This document shows, one piece after another, positions 26,299 to 33,355 of a stretch of 64,000 nucleotides of DNA. The notes below the pieces were generated by a model. That model saw only the letters and a program-made list of their open reading frames with translations. It was not told the DNA's origin and did not search any database. The stretch is from Leucobacter komagatae (lineage in GTDB: Bacteria > Actinomycetota > Actinomycetes > Actinomycetales > Microbacteriaceae), in assembly GCF_006716085.1 (NCBI RefSeq), contig NZ_VFON01000001.1, positions 3,162,001 to 3,226,000 on the forward strand, given 5' to 3'. Within the stretch, counting starts at the first letter, position 1. Each line of letters opens with the position of its first letter. Position numbers and translations under genes: made by a program.

Positions 26299-26934
26299 AT
26301 GTCGAAAGTCGTAGTGTTTGGATTCTCTGGGTATGCCGGTGGCGCGATCACGCGCGAGCTGGTGGCGCGCGGGCACGAGGTGCTTGGAGTGTCGCGCACC
26401 GCCCCTTCCGCCGGCGAGCAGGTTGCCGTTCGGGCCGGATCAGTGTTTGACGAGGCGCTCGTGCGCGAGGTTGCGGCGGGTGCCGATCACCTCGTGGTCG
26501 CGCTGCATGCGCAGGGCGATCCGGCCCTCGTGACCGCGCTGCCCGCGTTGACCGCCACGGCCATCGCCGAGGGGGCGACGCTGAGCTTTGTCGGCGGCGC
26601 CGGTTCACTCCGGGTGAGTGAGAACGGCCCGCGGCTGTTTGAGACCCCTGACTTCCCCGAGGCGTACCTGCCCGAGGCGCGCGCCCACGGTGCGATCCTC
26701 GACGCGCTGCGCGAGAGTCCCGCCGAGCTCGACTGGTTCTACGTCAGCCCCGCGGCGGAATTTGGTGCCTGGGCCGCCGGCGAGCGCACCGGATCCTTCC
26801 GCGTCGGCGGCGACGTGTTGCTCACCGCAGCCGACGGGTCGTCGACGATCTCGGGGGCCGACTACGCTATTGCCTACGTCGACGAGATCGAGCGCGGCGA
26901 GCACCGCCGCGCACGCTTCAGCGTCGCATACTAG
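26299..26934 (+). CDS. NAD(P)H-binding reductase (YwnB/SDR-like)
   Basis: Protein of 211 residues with an N-terminal Rossmann motif GFSGYAG at 8-14 and the atypical-SDR layout of NmrA/YwnB proteins, including FVGGAGSLRV and a C-terminal YAIAYVDEIE. It probably binds NAD(P)H and may reduce quinones or aldehydes. CGAAAGGCG lies seven bases before the ATG. The HxlR gene follows 28 bases later. Pairs of this kind often respond to electrophile or redox stress; here that is inference. Confidence 0.85.
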   Translation: MSKVVVFGFSGYAGGAITRELVARGHEVLGVSRTAPSAGEQVAVRAGSVFDEALVREVAAGADHLVVALHAQGDPALVTALPALTATAIAEGATLSFVGGAGSLRVSENGPRLFETPDFPEAYLPEARAHGAILDALRESPAELDWFYVSPAAEFGAWAAGERTGSFRVGGDVLLTAADGSSTISGADYAIAYVDEIERGEHRRARFSVAY

Positions 26935-26962
26935 GCGGCGACTGACGCAGAAGGAGGGCACC

Positions 26963-27340
26963 GTGAGTGAGGACCTGGAGTTCGACCCGTACGACCCGGG
27001 CTGCCCGAGCCGGCAGCTTGTGGACCGTATCGGCGATCGCTGGACGGTCTTGCTCATCGGTGCGCTCTCCGCGGGGCCCGCGCGCTATGGGGAGCTCGCC
27101 GAGAGCGTGGCCGGTATCTCGCCGCGAATGCTCTCGCAGACGCTCAAAGCGCTCGAGCGCGATGGGCTCGTTGCGCGTGAGGCCTTCGCCGAGATCCCGC
27201 CCCGCGTCGTTTACAGCCTCACCCCGAGCGGCGAGAGCCTCCGGCCTGTGCTGCTCGCGGTCGAAAACTGGGCCCGTGAGCACGCCCAGGCGGTGCTCGA
27301 TTCGCGGGAGGCGCACGACGCGCGGTTACCGCAGGCGTGA
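26963..27340 (+). CDS. HxlR-family transcriptional regulator
   Basis: Winged-helix regulator of 125 residues. The hallmarks are CPSRQLVDRIGDRWTVLLI with the conserved N-terminal Cys, RYGELAESVAGISPRMLSQTLKALERDGLV as recognition unit and YSLTPSGESL. The single Cys15 is at the position that acts as a redox switch in several family members such as YodB and HypR. GTG 26963 has AAGGAGG five bases upstream. Last 15 bases overlap the convergent LuxR gene. Confidence 0.9.
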   Translation: MSEDLEFDPYDPGCPSRQLVDRIGDRWTVLLIGALSAGPARYGELAESVAGISPRMLSQTLKALERDGLVAREAFAEIPPRVVYSLTPSGESLRPVLLAVENWAREHAQAVLDSREAHDARLPQA

Positions 27341-29980
27341 GAACTCGGCGATCTCGTCGCGATCGGAGGCGCCCGACTTTCTGCGGATGTTGCGCAAGTG
27401 TGACTCCACCGTGCGAATCGAGAGGTGCAAGACTTCTGCGATCTGCGAGTTCTTCATACCGCGGGCGATGAGCTGGATAATCTCGAGTTCGCGGTGCGTG
27501 AAGCTCGGGTTTGCCTCTACCTGGGCGACTGCGAGGTTGGTCGCGGGGTCATCCGACGCCATGAGGCTCGCGATCTCCTCCCGCACCTCCATTGCCTCCG
27601 CCTCCATCCCGGCCTCCTCGAACAGCTGGGCGGCAACCGTAAAGTTCTTGAACGCGGGGTCGTTCGCGTGCTGTTCTCGCATGAGGCGTGCCGCCTCGAG
27701 GACGCCGTGTGCGTCGCCCCCGTTCTGGGCTTGGCGCGCGTCAAGGTATGCAAGGTAGATCGTGTCGTGCATGCCAGCCGCGATGAAGGGGCGTTGGTCT
27801 GCCGCCTCCACGGTATCGAAGTCGGCCTCGAGCGCGAACATCCTGAGTCCGGCGGACGAAAAGTTGTAGCCCCGTTCCTGGAGCTCGTCTGCGAGCTGCC
27901 TGTAGTGCTCGCCCGGCCTCGTGCCCGGTGGGAGCTCTTCCTCTGCGATGAGGGCGGTAGGGAATCCGCGTGCGCCCATGGGGAGGGCGTCGCTGCTGCC
28001 ACCGTACGAGCGTGTGCGCTCAAGCAGGGCAGCGACCGACCCGGGGCGGCCGTTTCGCCGGGTGGCGAGGGTGAGGGCGTTCGAGAGCGCCTGGTCCGGT
28101 GAGAAGAGGATGTTCGCGGCCCGGAACTGACCGCTCGCAGTGATGCTCCCCGCGAGAACCGCGTCTGACGACCTATTCATCGTGAGGAGGGCGGTCACCG
28201 CGACGTAAGAGTGCGTGATCATCGAGGATCGGTGGAACCTGCCCCGCGCGAGGGCGAGCTGGGATGACGCCCACTCGAGCGCCTCGCGTGGGTTTCCCGC
28301 AGCGAGCAGCGCCATCCCTCGAAGAGGGGCTGCGTACTCGGCGACCCAGCCGGTTTGGGGGAGGTTCTCGAGCCGTTCGAGCGCGGCCGCGGGGCGGCCG
28401 CTCAGCGCGTGGAGTGCAACGGAGACGAGGCCACCGACGGTGCCGCCCAGCTCGGACCCGTCAGCGATCTCCTCTATGCGGCGCAGTGCGGTCTCGGTGA
28501 TGTCGAAGCGTTCGGCGTGGAAACCGATCGTCAGCGCCTCGATCACCGCGGGGAGGCCGAGGTCGCTGGTGCCCCGAAGCGCCGCTTCGATGTCGCCGAA
28601 GGAAGCCTCCTGAAGCACGAGCCAGCGGGCGTGAAGATAGCGCAGGTAGAGCTTCCGCTCGGGCGTGCTGTTGGTGCGCCGTGTGTGCGTGAAAATCTGC
28701 TCGAGTTCACCGCTCGGTGATTCACCGGTCAATCGCAGCTTCGCGGCATCGATCGCGTGCTCCACGCTCGGCTCCTCGAGCCACTGGGCCCAGGTGCGGG
28801 TGAGGTCGGCGGCGAACGTGTCCCCGAATGCGCGGGCGATGAGCGGGACCTCGGGCTGGGGGATGACGTCGGCGAAGTGGCGCGGCGGGGGCAGCGGCTC
28901 GGCCGCCTCGAACGGCTGGGCGGCCCCGAGCGTTTCTTCGATGCGCGCCCGGAGGCGGAGGCTGCGCACCGAACGGTTCTTGTGCTTGAAGTAGTCGCTG
29001 ATCCCTGGCGGGTCAACCGTGACGAGCGTGCCGTCGCCCGCAGAGATGAGGCGCACCAGGCCGCGCCCCTCCATCGCCTCAAGCTCATCCTGCCCGACGA
29101 GGGTGGCAGCTTGTTCGACGGTGAGTGGTCCCGTGATAACGAGCATCTCGAGGGCTTCGCGGGTCTCGTAAGGGTACCTGAAGAGAAGCGACTCGAATGC
29201 GCCGTCGACCTCCTCAGACCAGAGGTCGGGGCCGTCGTGCCAGACTGCCCCCTGCTTGCGCAGCCTGCCCTGGCTGCGCGCCGTGTCGGCAAACGCGATC
29301 GCGAAGCCGGGAAGGCCGCCCGACTTGATGTGGATCCGGCCGCTCAGTGAGGGCGCAACGGGCCCGCCGAGGCGCTCTTCGAGCAGGTCGTGGATCTCGT
29401 CGAGGCGAAGCTCCTCAAGGACGATCTTGACGACGGGTTGGGCCTTGCGGATGAGGAGCCGCTCGTTCGGATCGATGTGATGCTTCAGCTCCGAGGTGCC
29501 AACGATTGGCACGCCCGTCGACTTGTGCAGGTGCTCAATAAGTACCCACGACATCTCGTCGAGCGCATCGACGTCGTCGATGAGCACGACGGGTGGCGGG
29601 TCGCTCAGCAGCTGGGACATCGAACTCGGAAGCTCGAAGCTTCCCAGCACCTCCTGTCGTCGAACGGGAGACGCGCCCCGGAGGGCGAGACGAAACGCCT
29701 CGAGGGAGGGAGCGCGCTCAATTCCGTGCAGCCGCAGCGGTGAGATGCCGCGCTCGTGCAGCGCGGACGCAACCTGGCCCAAGAATGCGGTGCGGCCGAC
29801 CCAGTGGCGCCCGATGACGGAGACCGACGTGCGCCCGGTGACGAGCTGGATGACTCGCTCGACCGTGGTTTCTCGGTGGCACGTCGCCTCAAATTCCTGG
29901 GGCGGTTGCGGGCGTTTGGCACCCGTGGGGCGGCCCTCCGTTGCGGTGCGTACATACTTGCGGCCCTCTGGCGCGATCAT
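27326..29980 (-). CDS. Large STAND-type LuxR-family regulator
   Basis: Regulator of 884 residues resembling the LAL group. An N-terminal NTPase module has a P-loop-like GRHWVGRT at 57-64 in which Arg replaces the Walker A Lys, and a Walker B VVLIDDVDALDE at about 128-139. A long helical middle section (about 350-810) resembles repeat-type sensor regions, and the C-terminus is a LuxR helix-turn-helix at about 820-880 (SFTHRELEIIQLIARGMKNS, then TVESHLRNIRRKSGAS). It is divergent from the first repeat surface protein across a 227-base AT-rich region and is the best candidate for its activator. Whether it binds ATP is doubtful given the Lys to Arg change. Confidence 0.88.
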   Translation of the reverse strand: MIAPEGRKYVRTATEGRPTGAKRPQPPQEFEATCHRETTVERVIQLVTGRTSVSVIGRHWVGRTAFLGQVASALHERGISPLRLHGIERAPSLEAFRLALRGASPVRRQEVLGSFELPSSMSQLLSDPPPVVLIDDVDALDEMSWVLIEHLHKSTGVPIVGTSELKHHIDPNERLLIRKAQPVVKIVLEELRLDEIHDLLEERLGGPVAPSLSGRIHIKSGGLPGFAIAFADTARSQGRLRKQGAVWHDGPDLWSEEVDGAFESLLFRYPYETREALEMLVITGPLTVEQAATLVGQDELEAMEGRGLVRLISAGDGTLVTVDPPGISDYFKHKNRSVRSLRLRARIEETLGAAQPFEAAEPLPPPRHFADVIPQPEVPLIARAFGDTFAADLTRTWAQWLEEPSVEHAIDAAKLRLTGESPSGELEQIFTHTRRTNSTPERKLYLRYLHARWLVLQEASFGDIEAALRGTSDLGLPAVIEALTIGFHAERFDITETALRRIEEIADGSELGGTVGGLVSVALHALSGRPAAALERLENLPQTGWVAEYAAPLRGMALLAAGNPREALEWASSQLALARGRFHRSSMITHSYVAVTALLTMNRSSDAVLAGSITASGQFRAANILFSPDQALSNALTLATRRNGRPGSVAALLERTRSYGGSSDALPMGARGFPTALIAEEELPPGTRPGEHYRQLADELQERGYNFSSAGLRMFALEADFDTVEAADQRPFIAAGMHDTIYLAYLDARQAQNGGDAHGVLEAARLMREQHANDPAFKNFTVAAQLFEEAGMEAEAMEVREEIASLMASDDPATNLAVAQVEANPSFTHRELEIIQLIARGMKNSQIAEVLHLSIRTVESHLRNIRRKSGASDRDEIAEFSRLR

Positions 29981-30207
29981 CGAGATTCCACTTCTTTCTC
30001 TGGGCTGGCGCGAAGGCTACTGCTGGCGACTGATCACGCTGGTGTCGCGGGAGTTTACCCGAAGGGAGAACAGGCTCCCGGGAAGAGCGTGTCGCTGTTG
30101 TGATTTCTAAATACTGAAATATTAACATATGATAGCCGTTGCCTCCGGGGTTGGGGGCTACCACCTGGAAGTGAATCATCGCTTCCAGTAAATAGAAAGA
30201 GATACGC
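29981..30207. promoter_or_regulatory. AT-rich divergent promoter region of LuxR and surface-protein genes
   Basis: The stretch 30100-30140 is strikingly AT-rich. It carries ATTTC (30103-30107) and GAAAT (30116-30120) as an inverted repeat, and AATACTGAAATATT at 30110-30123, which matches elements at 216-228, 36100-36113 and 41832-41845. AATACT may be the -10 box for the surface-protein gene. Confidence 0.5.
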
Positions 30208-32883
30208 GTGTTTGCTAAACCAATCAAACTCCGCGCAGCTGGAGTGGGCCTAACCGCTCTCATGCTGCTCACGGGGGCTGGTATGAGCCCCGCCTCTGCG
30301 ACAGTGGTCGAGGATTCCACTCCTCCCGCGCCGGTCGCCGAGACTGCAGAAGCCGCCGCTGCTCCGGCAGCAGCGCCCATTCAGGGTCGCCTCAAGGGCC
30401 CGTTCGTGATCTACCAAGAGAACGGCAAGTACCACATGGGGATCTACCCGAAGAGCCCCGGCCTGAACATCGTCGGACAGAAGGGCACCTCGGCATTCGC
30501 TGAGATGGTCGCTGCGAAGGACTACACCTTTCCCGCGCTCGGCACCTCTGGCGAGGTTCGCTCCGAGTCGGGGCTGTGTCTCGCGGACGTGAGCACGCTC
30601 AGCCTGCGCCTCGAGTCGTGCAACGGTTCGACAACTCAGCGGTGGAACGTTGACCCCTACGGGCTCCTGACCTCCTACAAGAACCGCGGCCTGATCGCTC
30701 ACGGCTCATCGGGCGAGGTTACTCCCAAGGCGTACTACACGAGCTCGAAATCACGCCTCGTGCTCGAGCTGATGGGCCCCGAGACGCCACCGTTCGACGC
30801 GAAGATCGACAACACGAACAACGTGCAGCGTTCGGCTGTGATCTCCGGTCACGGCACCCCCGGCGCCACGGTGACCGCTGGCGGTCAGTCCGCCACGATC
30901 AACAAGGATGGCGAGTGGACCCTCACTGTCTCGGGCCTCGCGCTGGGCGAGAACCGCGTGCTCGTTGAGCACCGCGAGAACGGTGCCGTCACCGACTCGG
31001 CCACGCTGGTGATTGACTTCTCGGTCGTCGCGATTGACGCGAGCGTCGCGTTCCCGGCTGACGTCTCGCAGCGCGCTGTGCTCTCTGGCACCGCTCACCC
31101 GGGTGGCGAGGTCACCGTCTGGCAGGGCGGTTCGATGATCGCCAGCGCCGTGGCAGACCGCACTACCGGTGCGTTCTCGACCGAGCTCCCCGCCCCGAAC
31201 GCGGCTGGCGGCCAAGTCTACACTTTGAAGCAGACCGTTGAGAACCAGCAGGCTCCCGGTGAGGTCGACGTTCACGCCGACTTCGGTAGCGCAGTCTCCA
31301 TCGAGACCCCGGTGAACAACCTCATCCACAACGGCGGCGACCTGCGTTTCCAGGGCCGTGGCGTGGCCGGCGGCCGTGTGCTGCTGAGCGAGGACGGCCG
31401 CCCTGGCGTCCTCGAGGTTGCGACGGTTGGCTCGAACGGTATCTGGTCGATGACCCTGCCGAACGTTCCGAACAAGAACATCAGGTACTCGGTCGAGCAA
31501 ACCGGCCGTGGCGCGAACGTCACGACTGCCAAGGTCGAGATCAACCCCGGCGTGACCAGCGAAAAGCTCGAGGTCACCACTCCCGCGCAGGGCGCCACGC
31601 TCCAGCCTGGCACCGTGATCTTCAAGGGAACGGCGAACGCTGGCGCGAACATTGAGCTCCGCTCGAACCTCACCGGTGCAGTGCTCGGCACGGCTGTTGC
31701 CGCCTCCGACGGCACCTGGACCGCGCAGGTGAACCGCCCGCTCGGTGCCGGCGCGTACAACATCCTCGTGCACAACGGTGCGCTGCAGGTTGCGCGTTCG
31801 TTCACGGTTGAGGCCCCGGCTCCGGTCGAGACGCTCACCGTGAAGAGCCCCGCCCAGGGCGAGGTGCTGCTCCCCGGTATCGTGACCTTCACTGGCACGG
31901 CAAACCCCGGTGCAACGATCGAACTGCGTTCGAACGTCTCGGGTGGCCTGCTCGGTTCGGGCACCGCTACGGCTCAGGGCAACTGGGCCGTTGACGTGAA
32001 CCGCCAGCTGGGTGCTGGTGACTATGTGCTCGTTGTGAAGAACGGCCAGGTCAAGGTCGAGCGTGCGTTCACTGTTCGGGCCGCACACGTTGACGCACCC
32101 CTCGTGGTGACCGCACCCGCGCAGAACGCAACCGTTGCTCCGGGCAAGGTGACCTTCGCAGGTACCGCTGAGCCCGGCGCGACCGTTGAGATCAAGTCGA
32201 ACATCACCGGCGCCCTTCTCGGCACCGGCACCGCGAACCAGGCAGGCAGCTGGGTCATCGACCTCAACCGCCAGCTCGGTGCTGATAACTACAGCCTGCG
32301 CGTCGTGACGGGCAACCAGCGAGTGGACCGCCAGTTCACCGTCGCAGCGCCGCCCGCAGAGGCACGCCTGAGCGTTGCCACCCCGGCAGAGGGCAGCCGC
32401 GTGAACCCCGGCGTCGTGATCTTCACCGGCACTTCGAACCCGGGCGCGAAGATCGAGCTCCGCTCGAACGTCACCGGTGCACTGCTCGGTGAGACCACCG
32501 CGTCAGCGGCTGGCAGCTGGTCGGCTGCGATGACCCGTCCGCTCGCCGCGGGCAACTACGTGGTCTTCGTGAAGAACGGTGCCGTGCAGGTCGACAGGGC
32601 GTTCACCGTGGCTGAGCCGCAGGTTGACAAGCCCCTGATCGTCGCATCCCCCGCACAGAACGCCACCGTGAACCCGGGCCCGGTTACCTTCACCGGTACC
32701 GCGAACCCCGGCATCCTCGTTGAGCTGCGCTCGAACGTCAACGGACTCGTCCTTGGCTCGGGCACGGCAGACGCATCGGGCTACTGGACCGCTACGACGA
32801 ACCAGCAGCTTGGCGTTGCAAGCTACGTCATCGTGGTGAAGGCGGGTAACCAGGAAGTCCAGAGGGCATTCCAAGTTCGCTAG
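30208..32883 (+). CDS. Secreted multi-domain surface protein with Ig-like repeats, copy 1
   Basis: Protein of 891 residues. A signal peptide ends around ASA at residue 31-32. Residues about 58-165 form an N-terminal domain beginning QGRLKGPFVIYQENGKYHMG and including a ricin-B-like piece, GLCLADVSTLSLRLESCN followed by TQRW. Three divergent Ig-like modules (about 205-450) precede five regular modules of about 88 residues from 451 to the end, each with the pattern PG-V-TFTGTANPGA-ELRSN-TG-LLG. There is no LPxTG, lipobox or C-terminal membrane helix, so anchoring is unexplained. GTG 30208 follows AGAAAGAGA. Its convergent paralogue lies 472 bases beyond. Probably an adhesin or biofilm protein; function not proven. 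Confidence 0.8.
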   Translation: MFAKPIKLRAAGVGLTALMLLTGAGMSPASATVVEDSTPPAPVAETAEAAAAPAAAPIQGRLKGPFVIYQENGKYHMGIYPKSPGLNIVGQKGTSAFAEMVAAKDYTFPALGTSGEVRSESGLCLADVSTLSLRLESCNGSTTQRWNVDPYGLLTSYKNRGLIAHGSSGEVTPKAYYTSSKSRLVLELMGPETPPFDAKIDNTNNVQRSAVISGHGTPGATVTAGGQSATINKDGEWTLTVSGLALGENRVLVEHRENGAVTDSATLVIDFSVVAIDASVAFPADVSQRAVLSGTAHPGGEVTVWQGGSMIASAVADRTTGAFSTELPAPNAAGGQVYTLKQTVENQQAPGEVDVHADFGSAVSIETPVNNLIHNGGDLRFQGRGVAGGRVLLSEDGRPGVLEVATVGSNGIWSMTLPNVPNKNIRYSVEQTGRGANVTTAKVEINPGVTSEKLEVTTPAQGATLQPGTVIFKGTANAGANIELRSNLTGAVLGTAVAASDGTWTAQVNRPLGAGAYNILVHNGALQVARSFTVEAPAPVETLTVKSPAQGEVLLPGIVTFTGTANPGATIELRSNVSGGLLGSGTATAQGNWAVDVNRQLGAGDYVLVVKNGQVKVERAFTVRAAHVDAPLVVTAPAQNATVAPGKVTFAGTAEPGATVEIKSNITGALLGTGTANQAGSWVIDLNRQLGADNYSLRVVTGNQRVDRQFTVAAPPAEARLSVATPAEGSRVNPGVVIFTGTSNPGAKIELRSNVTGALLGETTASAAGSWSAAMTRPLAAGNYVVFVKNGAVQVDRAFTVAEPQVDKPLIVASPAQNATVNPGPVTFTGTANPGILVELRSNVNGLVLGSGTADASGYWTATTNQQLGVASYVIVVKAGNQEVQRAFQVR

Positions 32884-32909
32884 TTCCTCTCTGAACTAGT
32901 TCCCAATGG

Positions 32910-32955
32910 CCCGGCGGCCGTCTCTATTACAGAGGCGGCCGCCGGGTCTTTTGCG
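32910..32955 (+). terminator. Terminator of surface-protein gene 1
   Basis: CCCGGCGGCCGTCTCT pairs with AGAGGCGGCCGCCGGG (one wobble) around the loop ATTAC, followed by TCTTTTG. A strong intrinsic terminator 27 bases after the stop codon. Confidence 0.88.
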
Positions 32956-33303
32956 TGATGCTTCGCGATCGGAGATCCGGCTGCTACCGCGAACTGAGCT
33001 CACCTGCGGGGGCGTGTGGGGGTGCGCCTGATCCCGTAGGGCTGGTTGCTCCGCGAACGGGGCTTCCCTTGAGACCGCATGGGCTGAGAGCGAGCGTGGT
33101 CCGTGGGCTCCTCACGAGTCCGGATGGCGGTCCCGGAGCGCTACGCCGGAGGAACCACTATTCCGGTCTGGTAGAGCTTCGCTGGGTTAGCGAGGTCGCC
33201 GACGAAGCGTAGTTTGCTCTCGAGCTCCCACCCTCTGCAGAGCGGCCCTCGCAGGCCCTCCGCAACGGCCGCTGTCGCATGACCCAGCCACTTGCGGGGA
33301 CGC

Positions 33304-33343
33304 AAAAGGGGCCTGTGGCGACGAATCGCCACAGGCCCCTTTT
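33304..33343 (-). terminator. Terminator of surface-protein gene 2
   Basis: A perfect 18-bp stem, AAAAGGGGCCTGTGGCGA with its complement around CGAA, lies 12 bases after the stop codon of the minus-strand gene. The A/T-rich base of the stem gives a T-run in both directions, so it can also stop transcription from the left. Confidence 0.9.
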
Positions 33344-33355
33344 GAGGGGTGGGAG

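Larger units (their letters stand above)
32884..33355. other. 472-base spacer between the convergent surface-protein genes
   Basis: Holds one terminator for each flanking gene. The stretch 32960-33300 between them has no convincing gene: the small open frames in it lack ribosome binding sites and family resemblance. It is less repetitive than the flanking genes. It may be the decayed remainder of a former gene; I see no RNA gene in it. Confidence 0.5.

Noticed and set aside
30208..32883. CRISPR-like periodicity of the repeat genes
   Set aside because: The repeats are about 265 bases, coding, and diverged; no short direct repeats with unique spacers occur here or elsewhere in the window.
33141..33332. 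Small minus-strand open frame in the spacer between surface genes
   Set aside because: No ribosome binding site, runs into the terminator hairpin and resembles nothing known.
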